From NCBI RefSeq assembly GCF_017355885.1, contig NZ_JAFEUU010000019.1, forward strand, positions 1-60,103: a DNA stretch of 60,103 nucleotides, in the 5' to 3' direction. The notes beneath the pieces are model-generated. The model worked only from the letters and a program-made list of their open reading frames with translations, had not been told where the DNA came from and did no database searches. Below are positions 51,800 to 60,103 of the stretch, one piece after another. Within the stretch, counting starts at the first letter, position 1; every line of letters begins with the position of its first letter. The stretch is from Sabulicella rubraurantiaca (lineage in GTDB: Bacteria > Pseudomonadota > Alphaproteobacteria > Acetobacterales > Acetobacteraceae). The position numbers and the translations under genes are program-made.

Positions 51800-52876
51800 T
51801 CATCCTTTCAGGTGGTCGAGCAGGGCTCTAACGATCTGCCGTTCTCCTCCCCCCAGCGCCTGCTCCATCGACCCCGATAGCCGCGCGGATCGAAGCGCGT
51901 CCTGGACGCGAGGCATCGTCAGTTCCGCGAGTTCGGAGAGCAGCCCGAACGGTGCATGGCGACTGAGCCAGTTGAGCAGGTGGGGCTCCTCTGGCCAACC
52001 TGGACGCTCGAGGAGCAGGCTGGCCTTTCCGTCCAGGGCCAGTTCGGTCACGATCCCGTAGCCCGACTTGCTGACGACGAGATCGGCGGACGCCAGGAGG
52101 TCCCTGAAGGTGAAAGGAAGATCCTCTACCCCCATGACGTGGCCAGGCGCGGATCGCCACCGATGAGGGACCAGGAACAGGGTTTCGCTCCTTGTCTCTA
52201 ATGCTGGTGGCCGCGCCACGTCCCAGTCGCCGAAGGCGAGCAGCACAACTGAAGCCGTTTGTGATGGAAGGTAATCGAGGAGCGCTCTGCGGACATTCTT
52301 GCCTCGCGTTCCGAGCGCTGCAGTCAGATCCACGCCGCGTACAGCGGGCATTGGCATCCTCGGCGCTAGTCGGAAGCACAGGTCTGCCCTTCCGTAGCCC
52401 TTTGCGATGTCATCGATGATGGCCGAAAGTCCGTCGTCGTGTGGGAAGAGGGCTAGGAGAAGCTCGTCCCAAGACAAGGAGCAGACCAGACAGCTTGGCA
52501 CGCGTGCGGCTGACGCGGCCTCAAGCGCCACGTACCCCGCGTTTGAGACAACGAGGTCGATCTTCAAAGCAGTAACCTGGCTTGCAAGCTTGGTGATGTG
52601 CCGCGCCAGATCGGCATGGAGTTCCTGGTAATAGAAGCGGGTGCGAGTGAGATCGACCTGCAGACCAGGGGACATGATCAGACCATGATCCGTCTGGGAT
52701 GGCAGAAAGTCTGCAAGGGGTCCAAGTCGCGCCTCGACCAAGCTTCTCGGAAGCCCAGAGCGCGCCAGAACCTGTAACCCGGGCTTCGAGGCCCGCAGAC
52801 CAGCGACGATGGCTGCTGTCTGCGCGAGATGCCCCCTTCCGTGCGCAGAGATGTCGAAAAGGATCCGGTCAGGCAA
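51800..52876 (-). CDS. GT-B glycosyltransferase (MurG/GT1/GT28-like)
   Basis: The 358-residue protein has an N-terminal glycine-rich loop DISAHGRGHLAQTAAIVAGL, like the GHxxxxxxLA of MurG-type enzymes. The C-terminal donor domain has LLASADLVVSKSGYGIVTEL and LLLERPGWPEEPHLLNWL. The start is uncertain: a TTG at 52876 behind GAGGA gives the domain a natural N-terminus, while the frame stays open to 53152 with unconvincing sequence. It is probably part of the same glycan pathway although 400 bp from the main cluster. Confidence 0.75.
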   Translation of the reverse strand: MPDRILFDISAHGRGHLAQTAAIVAGLRASKPGLQVLARSGLPRSLVEARLGPLADFLPSQTDHGLIMSPGLQVDLTRTRFYYQELHADLARHITKLASQVTALKIDLVVSNAGYVALEAASAARVPSCLVCSLSWDELLLALFPHDDGLSAIIDDIAKGYGRADLCFRLAPRMPMPAVRGVDLTAALGTRGKNVRRALLDYLPSQTASVVLLAFGDWDVARPPALETRSETLFLVPHRWRSAPGHVMGVEDLPFTFRDLLASADLVVSKSGYGIVTELALDGKASLLLERPGWPEEPHLLNWLSRHAPFGLLSELAELTMPRVQDALRSARLSGSMEQALGGGERQIVRALLDHLKG

Positions 52877-53141
52877 GGAGCGTCCTCGGTATGGGCGGCG
52901 TTGTGCTGCATTAGGGCCTCTACTCGGGTGCCGTCGACAAGCCGCCCGGATACTGGCCCCTCTCAGCGCAGCGGACTGTCCCATGCCTCGCGGGGCAGGT
53001 GTGGCCTCGGGGAAGCGCTGCCCTAAACTTGGCAAGCCCTCGATGAAGGTGCCCTGACGGATGTTGACATTATGGTAAGCACAGCGTGTGCTTGCCCGGA
53101 GAGCAATGCCATGAAGGCGAGGCCAAGGGGGAAGACAAGGT

Positions 53142-54227
53142 ATGGCAACCATCCGGGCAGGATCGGGCTTCGCGCTGGATTTTCGTGACCTACGTATCAG
53201 TGATTGGTACTACGGCCTCACACTCACCACCTCGTCCAGCAACTATGCGGCCGGAGACTACCGGAATTTCGGGAATCCGCAGGGCCGGACTGAATTCTAC
53301 GGCTTTGGCTTTACCTATGATGCCTTAGGCTACCCTAATGGAGGCACTCTCACGGGGTTCCAGGAAACCAATGGCGGTGCTCTTGCACTGCGGGCTGATG
53401 GGTTTTCGGGGGCGGTCACGCAGTTTCTGAGCTGGTCGCTGTTCGGTCAAACCGAGACCGCGCTCTCCACGATGATGTCTGGCAACGACACGCTCTTCGG
53501 ATCACCGCTAGCCGACTTCGTCCGGGGTTATGGTGGCAACGACTCCTTCTCCATGGGAGCGGGCAATGACGTTGTCACGGGTGGCCTCGGCAACGACACC
53601 ATCCACGGTGAGCGCGGTGTCGACACGGCGGTCTTCAACGGTCTGCGGTCGCAGTACACGGTACAGTACGCCGGGCATGGGAACCGCTACACGGTCTCGG
53701 GACCCGATGGCACGGATCTTTTGACTTCTGTCGAGCGGCTTCGGTTCTCGGACGGAGACCGCTGGGTCGAGGACGCAGCGGGGCAGTCCAACGTGGTGAA
53801 CCGCTTCCTCAACACCTCGAACGGCACCCATTTCTATACGGCGTCCAATTTCGAGGCGGGCTCTGTCCGGACGAACCTGGCGCATTTCGAGAATGAAGGC
53901 TTGGCCTTCAAGGTCGCGCCCGTGGGCGCCAGCAATACGACGGACGTCTATCGGTTCTTCAACCCTCAGAAGGGCTCGCACCTCTACACCACGAGCACCG
54001 TCGAGCGGGACCACATCCTCACGCACCTGCCGAACTACCGATACGAGAACGTCGCTTATAAGGCTTACGCTACCGATCTTGGCCCGCAGGAGGAACTTTA
54101 CCGCTTCTACAGCAAGCGCACTGACACTCACTTCTTTACGACGAGCGAGATTGAGCGCGACCACGTGATGAGCAGCCTTCCTGATTACGTCTACGAGGGC
54201 ATATCTTTCTACGTAGACCCAATCTGA
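53142..54227 (+). CDS. RTX-like protein with three DUF5648 repeats
   Basis: The 361-residue protein starts MATIRAGSGFALDFRDL. It has an N-terminal beta-type region of unknown family (about 1-110). RTX-type calcium-binding nonapeptides follow (about 113-160; GNDTLFGSPLADFVRGYGGN, GAGNDVVTGGLGNDTIHG), then the VDTAVFNGLRSQYTV...GPDGTDLLTSVERLRFSD linker, and three DUF5648 repeats (RFLNTSNGTHFYTAS, RFFNPQKGSHLYTTS, RFYSKRTDTHFFTTS). RTX repeats strongly suggest type I secretion. It lies at the upstream edge of the glycan cluster. No catalytic motif was seen. Confidence 0.82.
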   Translation: MATIRAGSGFALDFRDLRISDWYYGLTLTTSSSNYAAGDYRNFGNPQGRTEFYGFGFTYDALGYPNGGTLTGFQETNGGALALRADGFSGAVTQFLSWSLFGQTETALSTMMSGNDTLFGSPLADFVRGYGGNDSFSMGAGNDVVTGGLGNDTIHGERGVDTAVFNGLRSQYTVQYAGHGNRYTVSGPDGTDLLTSVERLRFSDGDRWVEDAAGQSNVVNRFLNTSNGTHFYTASNFEAGSVRTNLAHFENEGLAFKVAPVGASNTTDVYRFFNPQKGSHLYTTSTVERDHILTHLPNYRYENVAYKAYATDLGPQEELYRFYSKRTDTHFFTTSEIERDHVMSSLPDYVYEGISFYVDPI

Positions 54228-54259
54228 AGCGATCAGAGCTGAGCATAACACCCTCTGGG

Positions 54260-54337
54260 CGCTACGACCGATGCGCCCACACCTTCTTCAGCGCCATCAC
54301 CCCCGCCGCCACCGTCACCTTCTGGCTCAACCAGTGA
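54260..54337 (+). pseudogene. C-terminal remnant of an IS5-family transposase
   Basis: Twenty-five codons read RYDRCAHTFFSAITPAAT..FWLNQ and end in TGA. This matches the usual C-terminus of IS5-type DDE transposases (YDRCAHTF...AATVIFWL). Nothing else of the element remains. Confidence 0.65.
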
Positions 54338-54400
54338 GGCCTGAGCCTAGCTCTTGGCGCTCGTGCTGCGTTCCGCCGCAGCAAAGTGAAAGGAAGGTCA

Positions 54401-55981
54401 TCACTGCGTAACTGGAATGGGCCCCACCTTATAAAGCACGTAGTTATGCTGGCGGATGGACGCTCGGGCAAGCTCGAAGAGGTCGTCTCGTAGCAGTATA
54501 TGCGCACGCGCCTTGTGACCGAGATCCGTGTATCTGTCCGTCGTGCCGGGAGCATCGTGAAGGAGTACAAAATGCGCCGAGGAGACGGCCCGGTCGATCG
54601 TGGCTGGGTCGAAGACATAAGGCTGCGACATGCCAACGAACGCGCCGGATTGCCGATAAATCTCGATGACGAAGTTGAAGTAGGGAATCGGGCTGTGGTT
54701 CAAATAGATGGCCGGCCCGTGCACTGGACTCTGCGCGATGATCGTGCGGCTAAAGTCTTGGACAATTTGGCTGGCCTGCGCCACATCGTCGACCGAGTAA
54801 CTGTCCCCCGGCCAATGTATCCATCGCTGAACGGGCATCTCGAAGGTCACCGCGCTGGTCACGAGGAGGCCGGTGGCAACCGGTAGCTGCAACCATCGGT
54901 CCCTCATGGCGATGCGAAGGGCGAGCAGTACAAGGGCAAGGATGCTACCCGCGAGAGGAGCACCTAGCTGTTGCGAATACTGCGGCGAGATCGTAAGCGG
55001 CGCATAGCAGGCGAATACGATCACAACGATCGCGCAGGCCGCGGCCAAATCGGTGCGCTTCATGTGGTGCCGGGCGACGGCAACCAGGAATCCAAAGCCG
55101 ATCAGGAGGAACGACGTCAGCCCGCCGCCCCAGGATCGCGCTGGAGTCGCGAAAGGGAGGTAAAACAGGAGGCGGTCCCGCAGCGCAATATCAGATTGCC
55201 AAAGCGGGTTGGAAAGCGCCTGCGTGATGTAGAAACGGAAGAAATCTAAGTTGGGCACCACGATGGCCGCGTAGACCAGCACCGGCAGCAGTACGAGACC
55301 TGCGGTGATTGCCAAGCGGCGCCTGTTCAGGGCTGAACGGCCCTCGATAGACCAGTCGCGAAGATGCTGGAGCACAAAAACGAGCCCTAGGAGCAAAGGG
55401 AAATAAAACGCCGTCGGCTTGCACAGAACAAAGAGCGCCGCGAGGAGGGCCGTATAAAGCCTTCGCCATACGCTGAAGGTCGCTCCGTCCACAAGGAACA
55501 CCTCGACCACCAAGATAAAGAGGATCGCGCCGGCGAGAAAATCAGTTTTGAGGGTCGATGCGAACAAAAAGAAGGCCGGTATTGAAACGACACACAGCAC
55601 AAAGCCAATGGGCGCAATGATGACGGCTCCGCGCAATGAGCGGAAGATCGATAAAACAACCAGGAACAGGTAAAATCCTGGGATCAGGTGAGGCGTCCAG
55701 ATGCGGTCCCCACTCAGGAGCATGGCCAGCGTGCCGTGAATATTGGCCAAAGGAACGTGCGCGAAATTTAAGTTTGCAGCTGCCGCAAAAAATCCCGCGC
55801 TGCGAATGAGATGAGAATTGAACAAAGAGTTGTAAATGTAGGCGCAGTCATCCCAAGGGATGATCTTATCGGCGACACCGTTGCGCAGCATCTCGCGGAT
55901 GACCATGGCCTGGACCGCGAAGGCGATCCCCGCAGCGAGCAAGACCCTTGGTCCACCAGATGGCCGGAGCCAGGACGTCAA
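54401..55981 (-). CDS. GT39-like integral membrane glycosyltransferase
   Basis: The 526-residue protein has about ten to eleven transmembrane helices and a C-terminal soluble domain (about 400-526). An early acidic loop (IPWDDCAYIYNSLF) is reminiscent of the DD/DE motif in loop 1 of GT-C enzymes of the PMT/ArnT type, which transfer sugars from lipid carriers on the periplasmic side. The start is a TTG at 55981 behind GGGAGACG. It stands alone between the RTX/DUF5648 genes. If active, it could transfer a lipid-linked sugar to proteins or glycans outside the cytoplasm. Confidence 0.65.
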   Translation of the reverse strand: MTSWLRPSGGPRVLLAAGIAFAVQAMVIREMLRNGVADKIIPWDDCAYIYNSLFNSHLIRSAGFFAAAANLNFAHVPLANIHGTLAMLLSGDRIWTPHLIPGFYLFLVVLSIFRSLRGAVIIAPIGFVLCVVSIPAFFLFASTLKTDFLAGAILFILVVEVFLVDGATFSVWRRLYTALLAALFVLCKPTAFYFPLLLGLVFVLQHLRDWSIEGRSALNRRRLAITAGLVLLPVLVYAAIVVPNLDFFRFYITQALSNPLWQSDIALRDRLLFYLPFATPARSWGGGLTSFLLIGFGFLVAVARHHMKRTDLAAACAIVVIVFACYAPLTISPQYSQQLGAPLAGSILALVLLALRIAMRDRWLQLPVATGLLVTSAVTFEMPVQRWIHWPGDSYSVDDVAQASQIVQDFSRTIIAQSPVHGPAIYLNHSPIPYFNFVIEIYRQSGAFVGMSQPYVFDPATIDRAVSSAHFVLLHDAPGTTDRYTDLGHKARAHILLRDDLFELARASIRQHNYVLYKVGPIPVTQ

Positions 55982-56435
55982 AAGCCGTCTCCCTCAGCAT
56001 GGTTCTCGATGGTAACAGTGGCCCCACGATGGACAAGGCGTGAGGCGGGCGTCCCAAAGGCAGTGGGGCCAAGCTGTCGAGTCTATGTCCTGGCATCCGT
56101 CGCCAGCGATCTCGCAGAGCACGGCGCGGCGGCCTCGTAGGCGGCCCGGGAAAGCGATCCGGCCACCTATCTCAGGATCGTTGCAGCGTTCAGTCCACGC
56201 GAGCTGGTGATGCTGCGTGAGGCCAAACCTGAATTCGGTGCGATGTCGGATGGCGAGGCGCGGGAGGAGATTGAAAAACAAAGCCGCCGACGGGACCTAC
56301 TCAGGATCTGGCGAAATCTGACCAGGTAGAGAGGCCTTAGCAATCTGCGGGCCTTGTTCCAGTTCACCCTAGCTTGGGGGCTACCGGCTCGACAACCCGG
56401 GCCCGTGCCATACGGTTGGCGGAATATGCTGCGCC

Positions 56436-56700
56436 TTCGCGCCGGTGAGCGCGGTGTTCTTGAAGGGCAGAGGGCTCCTTGCGCGCATCTTGTCAACCAA
56501 GCCCCTGGTGTGGCTCGGCGAGATCAGCTTCGCGCTCCACCTGGAGCATCAGGTCACCATGAAGTGGTCCCACCTCATGAACATCGAAGGCCAGATGGAT
56601 CCGGCTGGACCCGTTCTTGTAGTTGGCGCCTGTATCGCGCTGGCGGCCCTACTCCAACATGGTGTCGAAGTGCCACTGCACGCGCGACCCACAGGGCGAG
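56436..56700 (+). pseudogene. C-terminal remnant of an acyltransferase-3 (OafA-type) protein
   Basis: The plus-strand frame contains LLARILSTKPLVWLGEISFA and LHLEHQVTMKW, then LVVGACIALAALLQHGVEVP. This is the last pair of helices of O-acyltransferases of the OafA/acyltransferase-3 family. The preceding 300 residues expected for the family are absent, and the frame runs on into arginine-rich noise. Confidence 0.65.
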
Positions 56701-57053
56701 GGCCCTCGTTCGGGAAAGCCCGCAAACAAGTCCTGCCAGAAGCGCAGGTTGGCTATGTCCCGAAGCCCACACCTCCGACCTGGCGGAAGTTGGCGTGCCA
56801 CCATCTCGGTGCTGACACCCTTCTCTTGGCCACTTGATGCCGTCTTCCCGCGCCATACCAGTTTGAAAAGAGCGCAAAGAACCCTCCCGAGAGACAAGCC
56901 GCAACGCCGGCGACGGCATGTCGCATCTCCTTCCGAAGCAAGTGGGCTACTTCGCTTAACGCTCGCCATGACCGACCAATTACGGCCAGCGCGACACTGA
57001 CGCGCCTACAGAACCGCGAGCGGGCAGGGATTGGGACTGGACATTTTGAGCTG

Positions 57054-57068
57054 TGGCATACAATTTGG
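57054..57068 (+). promoter_or_regulatory. Weak sigma-54-like site before the RTX/DUF5648 gene
   Basis: TGGCATA-CAAT-TTGG resembles the -24 element well but has GG in place of the critical GC at -12. It lies 111 bases before the ATG at 57180. Confidence 0.3.
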
Positions 57069-57179
57069 GGTAGAGTAAGCATATATCCCGATGTGCTGCC
57101 GCTGATAATTTCCTAACCATTGCGCGAATGACCATTCACGAATGCAACCCAGATGGGGTTGTTTCGGGGTAGAGAGATC

Positions 57180-58553
57180 ATGAGCGGCAGCGTCAACGTG
57201 GTGGTGGGTTCGGCCGATGACGATGTGGTCATCCCCGGAGGATCGTCTTCCCTCGTGCTGGGCACCTTCACTGCGCAGGACGACCTGATTTACGCCTCCA
57301 ACGGCGACGACACCCTGGACGGTGGCGCCGGGGTGAACCGGTATCACGCTAGTAGTGGTGTGCTGATCAACATCTGGGCGTCTGGTGCTGCAGACTTTCC
57401 CCTACTGGCCAACAAGGTCGGCTCAGACGGCGTGCCCTGGGGCATCGACAAGCTGTCGAATTTCTCGGTCTTCGCTGGCGGTCTCGAGGAAGATCAGTTC
57501 CGCCTCGGCGCACAGGACGACACGGTCTGCGGCGGCGCTGGCGATGACTACCTGGATGGTGGGGAAGGGGTGAACACCCTTGTCTTCCTGGGTGACGTCT
57601 TGATGGGTGTTCAGGTGGATCTGTCGCGCTTCTTTGCGCGCGATGCCTGGGGCTTCACCGACCAGATCCACAACTTCCAGAATGTGACTGGCACTGGTCT
57701 CGACGACACCCTCACCGGCGACGCGGGCCGGAACACCCTGATTGGTGGCGCAGGAAGCGACACGCTCGACGGGCAGGGCGGAAACGATCTTCTCCTGGGT
57801 GGCGATGGTGACGATATCCTTGTCGCCGGCGCGGGAAACAATACCCTGCATGGCGGGTCCGGGTACGACACCATGGTGCTCACAGGAGAGCGCGACGCCT
57901 GGCAAGTGGTCCGCCACGAAGACCATCTCTGGACGCAGAACCTTCTCACCAGTGAGGTCAATCACGGGACCGGCATCGAACGCATCTTCTTCACCAATGG
58001 CCAAGTGGTCGATGTGCAGGCGCTGCCGTCCCAAGCAAGTGCTTTGCCAGATCAATCTCCTTTTCCGGAGCCGGCCGAAGTTGCGGGTGGCCCAGGGCTG
58101 GCCACTGGCCAAGGTGCTCTCGTCACACGCCTCTTCAACAAGGTGACCGGCGCGCACCTCTACACGACGAACAGTGTCGAGGTTGACTGGATTCTGCAGA
58201 ACATGCCCGAGTTCGTCCTCGAGGGCGGGTCCTTTCGCACGGCCCCCGAGGGAAGCGCGGGCACAGCTCCCGTTTTCCGCTTCTTCCATACCCAGGCCGG
58301 CGGCCATCTCTACACGACGAGCACGGTGGAGCGGGACAGCATCCTGGAGAATCTTCCGCACTATCGGTTCGAGGGGGTCGCCTACTACGCCTACACGCGC
58401 GACCTGGGACCGCAGGAAGAGGTGCACAGGCTTTTCAACAGTCAGACAGGGACGCATCTCTACACCACTTCGGAGTATGAGAGGGACACGGTCCTCGCGA
58501 GCCTGCCTCACTTCAAGTACGACGGAACAGTCTTCTATGTGGATGTGATCTGA
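57180..58553 (+). CDS. RTX calcium-binding protein with three DUF5648 repeats
   Basis: The 457-residue protein starts MSGSVNVVVGSADDD. Two blocks of RTX nonapeptides (GGAGDDYLDGGEG near residue 122; GGAGSDTLDGQGGND to GGSGYDT near 200-240) surround beta-helix-like stretches. The linker around residues 240-285 keeps the ERIFF...GQVVD pattern of the related proteins. Three DUF5648 repeats follow (RLFNKVTGAHLYTTN, RFFHTQAGGHLYTTS, RLFNSQTGTHLYTTS) to the C-terminus. It is probably exported by type I secretion. No catalytic domain was found; a structural or adhesive role is possible. Confidence 0.85.
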   Translation: MSGSVNVVVGSADDDVVIPGGSSSLVLGTFTAQDDLIYASNGDDTLDGGAGVNRYHASSGVLINIWASGAADFPLLANKVGSDGVPWGIDKLSNFSVFAGGLEEDQFRLGAQDDTVCGGAGDDYLDGGEGVNTLVFLGDVLMGVQVDLSRFFARDAWGFTDQIHNFQNVTGTGLDDTLTGDAGRNTLIGGAGSDTLDGQGGNDLLLGGDGDDILVAGAGNNTLHGGSGYDTMVLTGERDAWQVVRHEDHLWTQNLLTSEVNHGTGIERIFFTNGQVVDVQALPSQASALPDQSPFPEPAEVAGGPGLATGQGALVTRLFNKVTGAHLYTTNSVEVDWILQNMPEFVLEGGSFRTAPEGSAGTAPVFRFFHTQAGGHLYTTSTVERDSILENLPHYRFEGVAYYAYTRDLGPQEEVHRLFNSQTGTHLYTTSEYERDTVLASLPHFKYDGTVFYVDVI

Positions 58554-58914
58554 GCGCGTTCGTGCCTGCGCTCTTCATGGTCCATGCGGAGTTGGAGCTA
58601 GGCCGTCCGACCCTGAACACGGTCGGAGTTGGATGACCGTCCGCTTCAGGGGCCTCGCCTCTGGCATTGTGCCAAGGCCGCCACTGCTGCCCACAGATCA
58701 TCGGATGCCGAAAGCCTTTTCATAAGAGTCCAGGCAAGCGCCAGCAGGCTTTGTCTGATCCTGCATCTTGGGTGCCTGGCCGCTCGAGACGAAGTGGCGC
58801 TTGGACGAAAACCTTACCAGGAATGAGGAGCGGAGCTTCGTTGTTGCCGGGACCGTGTTACGATGGGCGATTGCCACCCGCTTTGAATGGTTGGTGTTGC
58901 TGGGGAAGCGGGGA
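58554..58914. other. 361-base gap after the RTX gene
   Basis: A 7-bp hairpin TCCGACC/GGTCGGA spans 58606-58627 and may terminate the preceding transcript. No other element is supported. Confidence 0.4.
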
Positions 58915-59277
58915 ATGAACAGAAGGGTTGAGGGGCTTTGGATCGTTTACGCCGGTGAGGTCTACCGGCCTGACTTCAGGCCCGGAGGTGCAGCAGCAGG
59001 TCTGGTCGTACTGGATCGGGGCCGTCTCTATGGCGGAGACGGAAACTACTACTGGGTTGGGCGCTATGAGGCGCGAGGGAATGCGCTGACGGCCAGGGCA
59101 TCTACCCACCACTACAGCGGGTCAAACCGCACACCGTTCGGCTTCGCGACCTCGGGCCTTGAAGTTGAGGTGCAGGGATCGCGGGTGCAGCCGGACGTTA
59201 TTGCCGGAGTTGTGCGGAGCCCTGCCGCCCCAAGTTCCCTGCCCATCATCATGGTGAAGAAGCAGGGGCTTCCCTGA
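58915..59277 (+). CDS. GrlR-like small regulatory protein
   Basis: The 120-residue protein starts MNRRVEGLWIVYAG after GCGGGG. The segments GGAAAGLVVLDRGRLYGGDG, NYYWVGRYEARGNALTA and THHYSG follow the beta-barrel pattern of the GrlR family, whose founding member is a negative regulator of type III secretion genes in enteric pathogens. Homologues in non-pathogens are common and of unknown role. No type III genes are nearby. It converges with glmS. Confidence 0.7.
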   Translation: MNRRVEGLWIVYAGEVYRPDFRPGGAAAGLVVLDRGRLYGGDGNYYWVGRYEARGNALTARASTHHYSGSNRTPFGFATSGLEVEVQGSRVQPDVIAGVVRSPAAPSSLPIIMVKKQGLP

Positions 59278-59296
59278 TCCCGGCTGCAGGGACTCG

Positions 59297-60103
<807 letters not shown>

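Larger units (their letters stand above)
55982..57179. other. 1.2-kb stretch of decayed fragments
   Basis: No intact gene is present. On the plus strand 56138-56329 reads as an open fragment with ATYLRIVAAFSPRELVM and a charged end RRDLLRIWRNLTR. An in-frame stop lies just before it and there is no good start. An acyltransferase-3 tail follows at 56436-56700. The region 56800-57050 holds nothing recognisable, and 57050-57179 is the leader of the next gene. Confidence 0.55.

Noticed and set aside
53080-53100. A sigma-54 promoter before the RTX/DUF5648 gene at 53142 (GTGTGCTTGCCC)
   Set aside because: The -12 half is present, but no GG lies ten bases before the GC.
58915-59277. Evidence for type III secretion from the GrlR-like protein
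   Set aside because: No type III structural or effector gene is present, and GrlR homologues occur widely without such systems.

Overview
The window reads as high-GC alphaproteobacterial DNA. The two PEP-CTERM proteins, the Acetobacteraceae-style small proteins, the DUF993/Gfo-Idh catabolic operon, and the abundant GTG/TTG starts behind strong Shine-Dalgarno sites suggest a Roseomonas-like member of the Acetobacteraceae. That placement is inference, because no rRNA or tRNA gene is visible. An iteron array with a plasmid-type initiator gene lies in the first quarter, and a glmS gene runs off the right edge. The molecule may therefore be a chromid or megaplasmid, or a chromosome carrying an integrated replicon.

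Layout. 1-1.9 kb: a DoxX-type membrane protein between decayed gene remnants. 1.9-8.3 kb: a catabolic locus with an enolase-superfamily enzyme converging on a four-gene operon (Gfo/Idh/MocA oxidoreductase, DUF993 aldolase-like protein, sugar-phosphate isomerase/epimerase, Bug/TctC solute-binding protein). A TetR gene precedes the operon, separated from it by a perfect 17-bp palindrome. 8.5-9.9 kb: a cytochrome P450. 10-13.7 kb: the replication module (two coupled minus-strand genes, about 21 iterons, one Rep gene). 13.9-23 kb: two PEP-CTERM proteins, two near-duplicate MerR regulators, an SRAP/YedK protein, a double cold-shock protein, an ankyrin protein and a folate/biopterin-type transporter. 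23.4-35.6 kb: predicted extracellular enzymes (glycoside hydrolase, trypsin-like protease, lipase) and two paralogues of unknown function, most with three C-terminal DUF5648 repeats. Between them lie a frameshifted HigA-like gene, a dihaem cytochrome c and an IS200/IS605 element. 35.7-52.9 kb: a minus-strand glycan cluster of about 16 genes. 53-58.6 kb: two more DUF5648 proteins, a GT39-like membrane protein and decayed fragments. 58.9 kb to the end: a GrlR-like protein and the 3' part of glmS.

How it may work together. Six proteins with unrelated N-terminal parts share a DUF5648 tail, and four or five of these also share an RTX-like linker. Their genes flank a large glycosyltransferase cluster. 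Convincing sigma-54 (-24/-12) promoters lie before both PEP-CTERM genes and before the glycoside hydrolase, with weaker ones before the lipase and one RTX/DUF5648 gene. I infer a sigma-54-controlled surface or extracellular-matrix programme that combines PEP-CTERM proteins, interchangeable exoenzymes with a common tail, and a glycan pathway that could decorate them. No exosortase, type I secretion, flippase or polymerase gene is present here, so export is not explained by this window.
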